This document shows, piece after piece, positions 1-7,821 of a DNA stretch of 34,996 bases. The notes below the pieces were generated by a model. It was not told the origin of the DNA and did no database searches. It was given only the letters and a program-made list of their open reading frames with translations. This stretch comes from Nitrospiria bacterium (GTDB taxonomy: Bacteria; Nitrospirota; Nitrospiria; JACQBZ01), in NCBI GenBank assembly GCA_035498035.1, contig DATKAN010000064.1, positions 1 through 34,996 of the forward strand, given 5' to 3'. Positions within the stretch are counted from its first letter, which is position 1, and the number at the start of each line of letters is the position of its first letter. The position numbers were made by a program, and so were the translations under genes.

Positions 1-75
1 TGGTCCCAGCGGGATTCGAACCCGCGTTTTCGCCTTGAGAGGGCGACGTCCTAGGCCGGGCTAGACGATGGGACC
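1..75 (-). tRNA. tRNA-Glu (anticodon CTC)
   Basis: Read on the minus strand, the 5' acceptor arm GGTCCCA (75-69) pairs perfectly with TGGGACC (8-2), and position 1 gives discriminator base A. The T arm with GGTTCGAATCC is clear. The anticodon stem CGCC/GGCG encloses the loop CTCTCAA, so the anticodon is CTC and decodes GAG (Glu). The 3' CCA, if encoded, lies outside the window. Confidence 0.93.
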
Positions 76-87
76 CGGTTTACAAAC

Positions 88-147
88 CATTTACCATTTA
101 CTATTTGCTGCCCTTACGGAAAACTCAGTAAATAGTGAATCGTAAAT
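88..147. repeat. Inverted pair of degenerate heptamer arrays (AT-rich version)
   Basis: Three 7-bp units CATTTAC, CATTTAC, TATTTGC (88-108) face three units AGTAAAT, AGTGAAT, CGTAAAT (127-147). The two arrays are approximate reverse complements with an 18-base spacer. They lie between the tRNA and the stop codon of the iron-transport gene, so the transcript from either side could fold into a hairpin. Similar arrays with other unit sequences occur at 8737-8838, 26609-26707, 28723-28750 and 29454-29559. Confidence 0.75.
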
Positions 148-177
148 AGGGGAAAATTCAACCCGGCGGGGAATTTT

Positions 178-1386
178 CTACGGCGTCATGGTCATTCCAA
201 ACATCTGAGGGAGCACGGTCCCGATAAAGTATCCCAGCAGCCCTGAAGCGGTTCCGATGATCATGACCTCCAACCCGGCCCGAAGGGGATGTTTCCCCGT
301 CACGCGGGCCTTGGCCAGTCCCACCACGAACAGCGTCGCGACCGTGACCGCGATCGAGGCCCCGATCACGGCCATCGTTCCGAGGAAAATATAGGGAATC
401 AGGGGAACGATCGCGCCCAGCATGAACGAGATCCCCATGGTGAACGCGTCCTTGGTCGGGCTGGCCAGATCCTCCGGGGTGAGACCGAGCTCCTTTTCGG
501 TCAGCGTCTTCAGCCACAACTTCCGGTCCGAGGCGACGCGATCGGCCAGCCGCTCCGACTCCTCCAGGGTCAATCCCTCCTGAAGATACAGCTCGATCAG
601 CTCGGCCATTTCTTCATCGGGGTTCGTCGCCAGCTCCCGGGCCTCCTTCTCGATCTCGGCCGAGTGGAGGTCTTTTTCGGCCTTGGAGGCGAGATAACTC
701 CCGGTGCCCATCGCGATCGTTCCGGCCATCGCGGTGGTCAGGCCGGCGATGAAAACGATCGGGCGATGGGCGGTGGCGGCCATGACGGAGGCGGCGACCG
801 CCACCGTCGAGACCAGACCGTCCTGCATCCCGAACACCACCTCGCGGATGCGCTCGAGCGTCGCGATCCGCCCCTTTTCCTCTTTGACCTCCGGAACCGA
901 CGGATTTCGGCCGGCGGCCGATCGGATCTCCGGCCGCGCGGCGGCGGAACCCTCCGTCTTTACCCCGGAGGATGGAGAGGCCGCCGTGCGGGCCGGCACG
1001 CCCGATTTCCGTTCGAACTCTTTGAGCGCCTCGGTGAAGAGTCCGAGGTGGTAATGCTCCCGGTTCATCGCCAGACGAAAGGTCTCGGCCGCGTCCTTCC
1101 GGCCCTCGTCGAGGGCCTCCTGGATCATCCTGGGATACACCCGTCCGGTTTCAAACTGCTCCGACTCGACCACGAAACGGAGATTTTCAAGCGTGGACTT
1201 GATCTGCCCCACGACCTTGAGATGGCTGATCGCGTGGGCCGTTTCGGCCCCGGCCACCTCGAGGAAAAGCTGGGCGACCTCCGGATGGTTTTCCTCCATG
1301 GCCCTGAGGCCGAAGGCCGTGTAGACGCGGTTGGCCTTGGCTTCTTCCAGGAACGCCACCCACAGATTCCGCGTCGTCTTATCCAT
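178..1386 (-). CDS. Ferritin-like/rubrerythrin domain fused to VIT1/CCC1 iron transporter (MbfA-like)
   Basis: A 402-residue two-domain membrane protein. Residues 1-125 form a ferritin-like four-helix domain with diiron-ligand-type positions E14/E15, E48-H51 and E110-H113. A low-complexity linker of about 45 residues follows. Residues 178-395 are a VIT1/CCC1-type domain with GMQDG near residue 190, MGTGSYLASKAEKD and C-terminal membrane helices. The architecture matches membrane-bound ferritin A, known in alphaproteobacteria as an inner-membrane iron exporter. I infer Fe(II) or Mn(II) efflux or storage. It stands alone on the minus strand, divergent from ffh, with its own plausible promoter at 1506-1535. 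Start is ATG at 1386. Metal specificity cannot be read from sequence. Confidence 0.88.
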   Translation of the reverse strand: MDKTTRNLWVAFLEEAKANRVYTAFGLRAMEENHPEVAQLFLEVAGAETAHAISHLKVVGQIKSTLENLRFVVESEQFETGRVYPRMIQEALDEGRKDAAETFRLAMNREHYHLGLFTEALKEFERKSGVPARTAASPSSGVKTEGSAAARPEIRSAAGRNPSVPEVKEEKGRIATLERIREVVFGMQDGLVSTVAVAASVMAATAHRPIVFIAGLTTAMAGTIAMGTGSYLASKAEKDLHSAEIEKEARELATNPDEEMAELIELYLQEGLTLEESERLADRVASDRKLWLKTLTEKELGLTPEDLASPTKDAFTMGISFMLGAIVPLIPYIFLGTMAVIGASIAVTVATLFVVGLAKARVTGKHPLRAGLEVMIIGTASGLLGYFIGTVLPQMFGMTMTP

Positions 1387-1505
1387 ATTTATAGGGGCTC
1401 ACGTCGCCGACAATCCAATGTGGGGGCCCGTGCGGGCTTCGCCCTTCCGATGCTCCCAGCCCTGCACTCAAACAGGCCGGGCATTATCCTCTTGCAAAGC
1501 AGTGA

Positions 1506-1535
1506 ATTATGCCAGAGAAACAGGGAGCATGTCAA
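1506..1535 (-). promoter_or_regulatory. Putative sigma-70 promoter of the iron-transport gene
   Basis: On the minus strand TTGACA (1535-1530) and CATAAT (1511-1506) are separated by 18 bases. The predicted start near 1499 leaves a leader of about 110 bases before the ATG at 1386. No Fur-box-like palindrome was recognised by eye. Confidence 0.5.
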
Positions 1536-1567
1536 ATCTATCCGGGGCCGATCGGCCGATTTTATCC

Positions 1568-1596
1568 TTGACATTAATGGCTTGATTCTTTAAACT
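1568..1596 (+). promoter_or_regulatory. Sigma-70 promoter of the ffh-rpsP-trmD operon
   Basis: TTGACA (1568-1573), a 17-base spacer and TAAACT (1591-1596) sit about 70 bases upstream of the ffh start codon. The flanks are AT-rich compared with the surrounding coding DNA. It is the only strong-looking promoter before the long rightward gene series. Confidence 0.65.
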
Positions 1597-1667
1597 TAAT
1601 AAAAATTTATGACGGGAAGCGCGGATAAGATTTGGCTCGCTGATCAACGGTGGCGGAGGTTTTTGTC

Positions 1668-3011
1668 GTGTTGGACCGGCTTTCCTCAAAGCTGGAAAGC
1701 ATCTTTAAGAAACTAAGAGGCCGGGGTGTCTTAAGTGAAAGCGATATTGATGCCGCACTGAAGGAAGTCCGACTCGCCCTTCTTGAAGCCGATGTCCATT
1801 TCAAAGTCGTCAAGGATTTTCTGGCCGCCGTCCGGCAGAAGGCGGTCGGTCAGGAGGTTCGCGAAAGCCTGACGCCCGGTCAGCAGGTCGTCAAGATCGT
1901 CTGGGAAGAGCTGCGCCGTTTGATGGGCGAGGATCTTTCCGGAGGCAAGCCGCTGCATCTTTCGCCCAACCCTCCGACCGTCCTGATGCTGGTCGGCCTT
2001 CAAGGATCGGGCAAGACGACCACGGCGGCCAAGCTGGCGCATCGGTTTAAGCAGGAGGGGCGGCGGGTTCTTTTTGCGGCGGCCGATCCGCGGCGGCCGG
2101 CGGCCGTGGATCAGCTGGTGACCTTGGGCCGTCAGATCGGGGTGGAGACCCAGACCCTTCCGGCCGACGACGCCGTCGGCGTCTGCCGCGAGGCGGTCGC
2201 GCGGGCCCGGGAGCGGCACGATGATCTGGTGATCCTGGACACCGCCGGTCGGCTCCATGTGGACGAGCCCCTGATGGCCGAGTTGAAGCGCATCAAGACC
2301 GAGGTGAATCCGAACGAGGTTCTCCTCGTGGCCGATGCGATGACCGGCCAGGACGCGGTCCAGATGGCGGAACGGTTTCACCGGGAGATCGGACTGACGG
2401 GGATCGTCCTGACCAAGCTGGACGGCGACGCCCGGGGCGGGGCGGTTCTCTCCGTACGGGCCGTGACCGGCGTCCCGGTCAAGTTTATCGGGGTGGGGGA
2501 AAAAACCGACGCGTTGGAGCCGTTTCACCCGGACCGGATGGCCTCCCGGATCCTGGGGATGGGGGACGTCCTCTCGCTGATCGAGCGCGCCGAGGAGGTT
2601 TTCTCGAAGGAGCAGGCCGAGGCGACCGCCCGGAAATGGCAGACGTCGGGTTTTTCGTTCGAGGATTTTCGGGACCAGCTCCGAAAAGTGAAAAAGATGG
2701 GCTCCATGGAGAGCCTGATCGGAATGCTGCCGGGGGCGGGACGGCTCCTGCCAAATGCCTCGGCGGGGGGGCTCCCGGAGAAGGAATTGACGCGGGTGGA
2801 AGCGATCATCAATTCCATGACGGCGCAGGAACGCGCCCGTCCCGATCTGATCGACGGCAGTCGACGCAAACGGATCGCGCGGGGAAGCGGGACCACGGTT
2901 CAGGAGGTCAACCGCCTCCTCAAACAGTTTCTTCAGATTCGGAAATTGATGAAGACGCTGTCCCGTTCGCCGGGCCGATCGGGGCTGGCGAATCTTCTAC
3001 GGAATTTTTAA
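1668..3011 (+). CDS. ffh: Signal recognition particle GTPase Ffh
   Basis: SRP54-type GTPase that binds signal peptides and SRP RNA and delivers ribosomes to FtsY at the membrane. The N domain (start MLDRLSSKLESIFKKLRG) is followed by the G domain with GLQGSGKTTTAAKLA (P-loop), DTAGRLH (G3) and TKLDGDARGG (G4/closing motif). The methionine-containing M domain follows, with SRRKRIARGSG. I chose GTG at 1668 because GGAGG (1655-1659) lies 8 bases upstream and the resulting N-terminus matches the family. An in-frame GTG at 1650 would add six residues. It gives 447 residues, normal for Ffh, with no extended Met-rich tail. It heads the translation operon. Confidence 0.96.
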   Translation: MLDRLSSKLESIFKKLRGRGVLSESDIDAALKEVRLALLEADVHFKVVKDFLAAVRQKAVGQEVRESLTPGQQVVKIVWEELRRLMGEDLSGGKPLHLSPNPPTVLMLVGLQGSGKTTTAAKLAHRFKQEGRRVLFAAADPRRPAAVDQLVTLGRQIGVETQTLPADDAVGVCREAVARARERHDDLVILDTAGRLHVDEPLMAELKRIKTEVNPNEVLLVADAMTGQDAVQMAERFHREIGLTGIVLTKLDGDARGGAVLSVRAVTGVPVKFIGVGEKTDALEPFHPDRMASRILGMGDVLSLIERAEEVFSKEQAEATARKWQTSGFSFEDFRDQLRKVKKMGSMESLIGMLPGAGRLLPNASAGGLPEKELTRVEAIINSMTAQERARPDLIDGSRRKRIARGSGTTVQEVNRLLKQFLQIRKLMKTLSRSPGRSGLANLLRNF

Positions 3012-3043
3012 CAACCCGGCCACAGCATTGTGGTCCATACAAG

Positions 3044-3125
3044 GGAGCGTCCGGACTTCGGCGAGCTCAGTCGAGTCGCTTGGCCGGCGCGACCGCGGGG
3101 GCACGGGGGCGTGCGAGGACTTTGT
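3044..3125 (+). repeat. Intergenic repeat, copy A (inverted relative to 6273-6354)
   Basis: This stretch between ffh and rpsP matches the reverse complement of 6273-6354 over roughly 80 bases. A core of about 46 bases (3046-3091) has one visible mismatch; the rest is weaker. The core centres on GAGCTC and is partly palindromic. It fills most of the 161-base ffh-rpsP gap and has no coding role that I can see. It resembles short palindromic intergenic repeats scattered through some bacterial genomes. Confidence 0.85.
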
Positions 3126-3172
3126 GCCCTGGCTGCCGAAGCGGCCCCCCGATAAGAAAGGAGTTGTACGGA

Positions 3173-3436
3173 GTGGCAACCATCATTCGTTTGACCCGCA
3201 AGGGAAAGCATAAGCGTCCGTTCTACCGGATCGTCGTGGCCGATTCCCGCATGCCGCGGGACGGTCGGTGCCTTGAGATCATCGGCAACTACGATCCCCT
3301 GGCCAAGACGGCCGCCGTCCAGGTGAAACAGGAGCGGGCCGTGGAATGGCTCAAGAAGGGGGCGCAGGTATCCGATACGGTGAAACGGCTGTTTAAGAAG
3401 GCCGGATTGTATCAACAGATCAAGACGGCGAAATAA
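3173..3436 (+). CDS. rpsP: 30S ribosomal protein S16
   Basis: An 87-residue S16 of the small ribosomal subunit. The N-terminus ATIIRLTRKGKHKRPFYRIV and the motifs VVADSRMPRDGR and IGNYDP are diagnostic. Start is GTG at 3173, preceded by AAAGGAG (3157-3163) at good spacing. A longer open frame runs upstream through the repeat but has no family homology. The order ffh-rpsP-khpA-rimM-trmD-rplS is the common bacterial S16/TrmD/L19 operon. Confidence 0.96.
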   Translation: MATIIRLTRKGKHKRPFYRIVVADSRMPRDGRCLEIIGNYDPLAKTAAVQVKQERAVEWLKKGAQVSDTVKRLFKKAGLYQQIKTAK

Positions 3437-3561
3437 CGGAGGATCGATCGCAACATCTCCAGTCACGGCCGGATCCTCCTGGACCAACCCGCAGAAGTTC
3501 GTTCTCCGAGTGAAGGTGACGTTCGTCCACGGCACGGAGTGTGAGGATGGAGGTGGCCCCG

Positions 3562-3792
3562 ATGAAAGAGCTGATCGAGTATATCGCGAAGTCTTTGGTG
3601 GACAAGCCGGAGTCGGTGTCGGTGAGAGAGACCGAAGGTGAAAAGACGACCATCATCGAGCTTCGGGTGGCGCAGGACGACCTGGGCAAGGTGATCGGAA
3701 AACAGGGGCGGACCGCGCGGTCGATGCGGACGATCTTGAATGCCGCGGGGACCAAATTGGGCAAACGGTGCGTTCTTGAGATCCTCGAGTGA
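3562..3792 (+). CDS. khpA: KH-domain RNA-binding protein KhpA
   Basis: A 76-residue single type-II KH domain. The GxxG loop is visible in [18 protein letters not shown]. KhpA proteins bind RNA, in some bacteria with KhpB/Jag, and affect envelope growth and ribosomal RNA metabolism. ATG at 3562 follows GGAGG (3549-3553) by 8 bases and gives exactly the usual family length. A GTG at 3541 would add seven unconserved residues. It sits 125 bases after rpsP, and its 3' end appears to overlap the 5' end of rimM. Confidence 0.93.
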   Translation: MKELIEYIAKSLVDKPESVSVRETEGEKTTIIELRVAQDDLGKVIGKQGRTARSMRTILNAAGTKLGKRCVLEILE

Positions 3793-4318
3793 GGAGAGGG
3801 CGTCGCTTGACGACTGGGTTGTGATCGGGGAGATCACAAAACCCTTCGGTCTGAAGGGCGGATTGAAGATCCGGCCTCTGACGGAGGATCCGGGTCGCTT
3901 CCGACGGCTCGCGGGGGCCGTGCTGGAGGCCGTCGACGGAACCCGGCAGACCTGCACGATTGACGAGGTTCGCACCGACCGGGATTCGGTGGTCCTGTTC
4001 TGCCGCGAGATCGAAACGGTGGAACAGGTCGAGCGCTTTGTGGGAGGGACGGTGCGGATTCCGGGTTCCGAAGCGATACGGCTCCCCCAGGGTTCCTACT
4101 TCCAGCATGACCTGGTGGGCCTTCAGGTTTACCTGGAGGACGGCCGGTATCTCGGCGTGATCCGGGAGATCTGGCCGACCGGCGGCAACGATGTGTTGGT
4201 GGTACGGGACGGGGAACGGGAGCGGCTGATTCCGGCGATCAAGTCGATCGTGATCGCGGTCGACCTGACGGAAAAACGGATGGTCCTTCGCTGGATGGAA
4301 GGATTGCTTGATTTATGA
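3740..4318 (+). CDS. rimM: Ribosome maturation factor RimM
   Basis: RimM helps 30S head assembly by binding S19. The N-terminal barrel begins at [20 protein letters not shown], followed by a PRC-barrel half with [14 protein letters not shown] and [12 protein letters not shown]. The start is uncertain. ATG 3740 overlaps khpA by 53 bases, TTG 3776 overlaps by 17, and GTG 3821 would cut off part of the first conserved strand. None has a convincing ribosome-binding site. The stop overlaps the trmD start (ATGA), which suggests coupling. Function is secure; the N-terminal ~25 residues are not. Confidence 0.9.
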   Translation: MPRGPNWANGAFLRSSSEERASLDDWVVIGEITKPFGLKGGLKIRPLTEDPGRFRRLAGAVLEAVDGTRQTCTIDEVRTDRDSVVLFCREIETVEQVERFVGGTVRIPGSEAIRLPQGSYFQHDLVGLQVYLEDGRYLGVIREIWPTGGNDVLVVRDGERERLIPAIKSIVIAVDLTEKRMVLRWMEGLLDL

Positions 4319-5070
4319 TGAAATGTGATATCATCACCCTTTTCCCGGATCTGGTTCGCCCGGTCCTGGAGCACGGCATGCTGCGGCGGGCCGTGGAAAA
4401 GGGGCTGCTCGACGTTGGGGTTCACAACCTCCGCGACTTCACGCGGGATAAACACCGCACGGCGGATGATCATCCGTATGGCGGAGGGGCGGGGATGGTT
4501 TTGAAGCCGGAGCCCATATTCCGTGCGGTGGACGCGATTCGGTCTCAGGGGGAAGCGTTGCGGCTGATCCTCACCTCGCCGCAAGGAAGGCGGTTCGGAC
4601 AGTCGCTGGCAGTCGAGTTCGGCCGGGAGGAGCGGCGGCTCGTGTTCATCTGCGGCCGTTATGAAGGCGTGGATGAGCGGGTGCGCGAGGGCCTGGAGCT
4701 GGAAGAAATTTCGATCGGAGATTACGTCCTGACGGGCGGCGAGTTGCCGGCCCTGGTCATGATGGACGCGGCGGTGCGGTGGGTCCCCGGCGTTCTGGGC
4801 GATCCGGAATCGGCGCAGGAAGACTCCTTCGCCGGCGCCTTGCTGGACTATCCGCATTATACGCGCCCCGCGCTGTTTCGCGGCCTGAATATTCCGGAGG
4901 TATTAATCTCCGGGAATCACGCGGCCATCCGGGGTTGGCGTCGAAGACAGGCCCTTTTGAATACGTTTCAAAAACGGCCGGAGCTGCTCGATGAGATCGA
5001 TCTGACGGAGGAGGATCGTAAGACCTTGGAGGAGTTGAAGAGGGAAACAGGCAGGGAGGGCGTTCGCTGA
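4315..5070 (+). CDS. trmD: tRNA (guanine37-N1)-methyltransferase TrmD
   Basis: A 251-residue SPOUT-family enzyme that methylates N1 of G37 in tRNAs reading CNN and related codons, preventing +1 frameshifting. It shows [12 protein letters not shown] at the start, GGGAGMVLKPEP, then the trefoil-knot SAM site LTSPQGRRF, CGRYEGVDERV and IGDYVLTGGELPAL. The length is typical. ATG at 4315 overlaps the rimM stop; the adjacent ATG at 4318 is equally possible and differs by one Met. Cytoplasmic, cotranscribed with rplS 51 bases downstream. Confidence 0.96.
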   Translation: MMKCDIITLFPDLVRPVLEHGMLRRAVEKGLLDVGVHNLRDFTRDKHRTADDHPYGGGAGMVLKPEPIFRAVDAIRSQGEALRLILTSPQGRRFGQSLAVEFGREERRLVFICGRYEGVDERVREGLELEEISIGDYVLTGGELPALVMMDAAVRWVPGVLGDPESAQEDSFAGALLDYPHYTRPALFRGLNIPEVLISGNHAAIRGWRRRQALLNTFQKRPELLDEIDLTEEDRKTLEELKRETGREGVR

Positions 5071-5121
5071 GCGGAAACATGCCGTGTGGAACGGTTGGGA
5101 CGAGGAGGAGGGGGGTTCGTC

Positions 5122-5535
5122 ATGAATCGGTTGGATCGGATCGAACAGGGTTTAAAAAAGACTCAGATACCGGCGTTTAAAGTGGGAGATACCGTTCGGG
5201 TCTCCGCCAAGGTGATGGAAGGGGAGAAGGAGCGGACCCAGGTGTTCGAAGGCGTCGTGATCGCCCGAAAGGGCGGGGGCCATCGTGAGATGGTGACGGT
5301 GCGCAAGCTCTCCTTCGGCGTGGGCGTGGAAAAGGTGTTTCCGCTGCATTCACCGACGCTCGAGAAAATCGAGGTGGTCAGGGAAGGGCGCGTCCGGAGG
5401 GCCAAGCTGTATTATCTGCGGACGAAGCAAGGCAAGGAGGCCAAGATCGCGGAGCGGGAATACGCCGTGGACTTGATCGAAAAGAGTCTGGCCGCGGAGC
5501 CGGAGCCTGAAACGGTCAAAGCGGAAAAAAGCTGA
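5122..5535 (+). CDS. rplS: 50S ribosomal protein L19
   Basis: A 137-residue L19 of the large subunit. Recognisable segments are [50 protein letters not shown] and RRAKLYYLR. It carries about 20 residues of charged C-terminal tail beyond the usual ~115. ATG 5122 lies 8 bases after a purine-rich GGAGGAGGGGGG tract (5104-5113). An upstream in-frame start at 5086 is rejected because its extra 12 residues are unlike L19. Confidence 0.95.
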   Translation: MNRLDRIEQGLKKTQIPAFKVGDTVRVSAKVMEGEKERTQVFEGVVIARKGGGHREMVTVRKLSFGVGVEKVFPLHSPTLEKIEVVREGRVRRAKLYYLRTKQGKEAKIAEREYAVDLIEKSLAAEPEPETVKAEKS

Positions 5536-5574
5536 CGATGGTTTTCTTAATCCACTACGGGGAGCGGGCCTCCG

Positions 5575-6267
5575 GTGCGGGATCCGAGGCGGCGGGATAG
5601 GGCCGGTCCCCTGGAGCCCGAATCGGCGGAGGGCCCCGAAGCGGATCGAACCCGTTTTGAACGCATCGCCTACGCAGAGGGATTTCGTCGGATCGCCGGG
5701 TTGGACGAGGCGGGACGCGGTCCCTTGGCCGGTCCGGTGGTCGCCGCCGCGGTCATTCTTCCCCGCGACGCCCTTTTTCCGGGGCTGCGCGACTCAAAGA
5801 AGCTGACCGTCCGCCAGCGGGAACGATTTTTCGATGCGATCCGAGGACGCGCCTTGGCGGTCGGCGTCGGGGTGGTCGGCCCGGACGTGATCGACCGGAT
5901 CAACATCCTCCAGGCGACGTTTCGAGCCATGGTCCGGGCCCTGGAGGGGCTGGCGCTCGCTCCCGATTATCTGTTGGTCGATGCCCTGACCGTACCCGAT
6001 CTTCAGATCCCGCAGAAGGCCTTGATCCGGGGGGATGATCGGAGTCAAAGCATCGCGGCGGCTTCGGTGATCGCCAAGGTGACGAGGGATCGTTTGATGC
6101 TGGAGCACGATCGCGAGTTTCCGCAGTACCGCTTCCGCTCTCATAAGGGGTACGGGACGGCGGAGCATCTGGAGGCCCTGACGCGCTTCGGGCCCTGTCC
6201 GATCCATCGAAAAAGCTTTCGAGGCGTCCGGACCGATGATGGCCGGGGCCCGCTGCCGCCATCATGA
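5575..6267 (+). CDS. rnhB: Ribonuclease HII
   Basis: RNase HII removes single ribonucleotides and RNA from RNA-DNA hybrids. The signature GLDEAGRGPLAGPVV carries metal ligands D44 and E45, a third acidic residue is D136 in YLLVDAL, and SVIAKVTRDR and HKGYGTAEH complete the site. GTG at 5575 is the first available start, with GGGGAG about 11 bases upstream. The 35-residue N-terminal stretch is unconserved and Arg-rich, so the true start may be further in. It follows rplS by 39 bases, a common arrangement with yraN downstream. Confidence 0.94.
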   Translation: MRDPRRRDRAGPLEPESAEGPEADRTRFERIAYAEGFRRIAGLDEAGRGPLAGPVVAAAVILPRDALFPGLRDSKKLTVRQRERFFDAIRGRALAVGVGVVGPDVIDRINILQATFRAMVRALEGLALAPDYLLVDALTVPDLQIPQKALIRGDDRSQSIAAASVIAKVTRDRLMLEHDREFPQYRFRSHKGYGTAEHLEALTRFGPCPIHRKSFRGVRTDDGRGPLPPS

Positions 6268-6272
6268 AACAA

Positions 6273-6354
6273 GGTTCCCGCATGCCCCCCGGGCCCCCGG
6301 GTTCGCGCCGGCCAAGCGACTCGACCGAGCTCGCCGAAGTCCGGACGCTCACTT
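6273..6354 (-). repeat. Intergenic repeat, copy B (inverted relative to 3044-3125)
   Basis: Reverse-complement partner of the ffh-rpsP gap repeat. It occupies most of the 97-base rnhB-yraN gap and ends just before the yraN start. The core (about 6308-6353) matches copy A with one visible difference, while the flank toward rnhB is more diverged. Both copies sit exactly between genes of one operon. Confidence 0.85.
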
Positions 6355-6364
6355 AGGGCGGATC

Positions 6365-6751
6365 ATGAGCCTTGAGAGCCGTTCGTTCGGAGAGCAGTCG
6401 GAAACGGAGGCGGTCCGCTTTCTTGAACGGCGCGGATATCGGGTCGTGGGCCGGAACATACGGATCGGGCGGGGGGAGATCGATCTGATCGCCTACGACC
6501 GGGACGTCCTGGTTTTCATCGAGGTCAAGGCCCGGCGCAATACCCGCTACGGGGGGGCGTCGTTCGCGGTGGACTCGCGAAAACAACGACAGCTGAGTGT
6601 TCTGGCGGCGGGCTATATGGCGAGGCGGCGGATTAAGGATTGTCCGTGTCGTTTTGATCTGGTCCTGATTCAGGGGTTCGCGAATCGCGCGTTGGAAATC
6701 GAATTGATTCAGAATGCCTTTGAGGCCGGAGGGGATTTCCGCTCAAGATGA
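6365..6751 (+). CDS. UPF0102 YraN-family endonuclease-like protein
   Basis: A 128-residue member of the YraN/UPF0102 family, predicted to have a Holliday-junction-resolvase or restriction-endonuclease-like fold. The expected motif is present as GRGEIDLIA (E38, D40) and FIEVKARRN (E53, K55), which would form a metal-dependent nuclease centre. The cellular role is unsettled. ATG 6365 follows a weak GGGCGG. The 3' end overlaps the next gene by 4 bases (ATGA), so the two are probably translated together. Confidence 0.9.
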   Translation: MSLESRSFGEQSETEAVRFLERRGYRVVGRNIRIGRGEIDLIAYDRDVLVFIEVKARRNTRYGGASFAVDSRKQRQLSVLAAGYMARRRIKDCPCRFDLVLIQGFANRALEIELIQNAFEAGGDFRSR

Positions 6752-7155
6752 TTACCGGACTGAATACGGATATTGAACATCAGGGCAAGATCTATCATGT
6801 TCAAACCGAGGACACCGGCCAAAAGAACGCGACGATCGTCACGATTCTGTTCCAGTCCGGCGCCATTCTCGCCACCCGCAAGACCGGTTATGCCGACATC
6901 GTCAAGGCCGAAAACCTGCCGGCCATCCTGAAGGACCTGATGAACGAACAGCACAAGAAAATGATCGAGGATCTGCAGACGGGCCGAATTTCCTCGGGGG
7001 CGACCCGGACCGAGGCGAAGCCGGTGGCGGCCCCCCCTCCCGCGTCAAGCCCCGCGCCCGAGAGTCCTCCATCGTCGGCGTCGGACCGGAAGAAAAGTCT
7101 GGACGACATGATTCTGGACTACCTGGCCGCCCGGGAGGAGCGTAAGAAACCGTAG
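6748..7155 (+). CDS. Conserved hypothetical protein before ftsE
   Basis: A 135-residue soluble protein that I do not assign to a named family. The first ~70 residues look folded (GLNTDIEHQGKIYHVQTEDT, then AILATRKTGYADIV and LKDLMNEQHKKMIEDL). A Pro/Ala/Ser-rich linker (about 88-113) and a short charged helix ending DDMILDYLAAREERKKP follow. No signal peptide or membrane helix is present. It overlaps yraN by 4 bases and precedes ftsE by only 3, so it is embedded in the division-related part of the operon. A link to envelope or division is inferred from position only. Confidence 0.75.
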   Translation: MITGLNTDIEHQGKIYHVQTEDTGQKNATIVTILFQSGAILATRKTGYADIVKAENLPAILKDLMNEQHKKMIEDLQTGRISSGATRTEAKPVAAPPPASSPAPESPPSSASDRKKSLDDMILDYLAAREERKKP

Positions 7156-7158
7156 CGA

Positions 7159-7821
7159 ATGATCCAGCTCTTTCACGTTTATAAATCCTACGGCCGTCAC
7201 CGCATGGCCTTGGAGGATATCACCCTTCAAATCGAGAAGGGCGAATTCGTGTGGCTCACCGGCCCCAGCGGAGCCGGAAAATCGACCCTTCTGAAGCTTC
7301 TGTTCGGTTTGGAGCAGCCGGATGCGGGTCAGATTGTGATCCAAAACAGAAACGTGGCCCGGCTGAAGGAATCCGGTCTGCCGCACCTAAGAAGAAGCAT
7401 CGGGTTTATCTTTCAGGATTTTAAACTTCTCCAGAAAAAAACGGTCTTTGACAACGTCGCCGTGGCCCTGCAAATCGCCGGGGTGTCCCCGCCCGAAATT
7501 CGGAGACGGGTCGCCGAGGTGCTCGGATCGGTCGGGCTGGATCATAAAAAAGACCTGCTTCCGTCCATGCTTTCCGCAGGGGAACAGCAGCGGGTGTGCG
7601 TGGCGCGATCGATCGTGAGCCGTCCGATGGTCCTGCTGGCGGACGAACCGACCGGAAACCTCGACGCCGATCTGACCACGGAGATCTTCGAACTGTTGAA
7701 AACGATCAACACGAGAGGGACGACCATGCTGGTGGCGACCCACAACCGGGACATCGTGTCGCGCGTCCCGCGCCGGGTGATCGTTCTCAAAGAGGGAAGG
7801 ATTGCGGCGGGGGGCGGTTGA
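7159..7821 (+). CDS. ftsE: Cell division ABC transporter ATP-binding protein FtsE
   Basis: A 220-residue ATPase of the FtsEX complex, which drives septal peptidoglycan hydrolysis through a periplasmic activator. Walker A is GPSGAGKS at residues 35-42, the ABC signature is LSAGEQQR, Walker B is VLLADEPTGNLD and the H-loop lies in VATHNRD. The N-terminus MIQLFHVYKSYG is typical of FtsE. The stop codon overlaps the ftsX start by one base (TGATG), and an EnvC-like gene follows ftsX. Confidence 0.95.
   Translation: MIQLFHVYKSYGRHRMALEDITLQIEKGEFVWLTGPSGAGKSTLLKLLFGLEQPDAGQIVIQNRNVARLKESGLPHLRRSIGFIFQDFKLLQKKTVFDNVAVALQIAGVSPPEIRRRVAEVLGSVGLDHKKDLLPSMLSAGEQQRVCVARSIVSRPMVLLADEPTGNLDADLTTEIFELLKTINTRGTTMLVATHNRDIVSRVPRRVIVLKEGRIAAGGG

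Noticed and set aside
215-220. The GAFTDA variant of the sigma-54 contact loop (residues 215-220 of the activator at 17554-18975) as a sign of lost sigma-54 interaction
   Set aside because: GAFTDA occurs in functional activators as far as I know, and the rest of the AAA+ domain is intact; coordinates here are residue numbers.
2636-3172. N-terminal extension of rpsP through the intergenic repeat
   Set aside because: Non-homologous to S16 and overlapping ffh; GTG 3173 has a proper ribosome-binding site.
7596-7820. N-terminal extension of ftsX
   Set aside because: It overlaps ftsE in another frame and is unlike FtsX; ATG 7821 gives the standard N-terminus.
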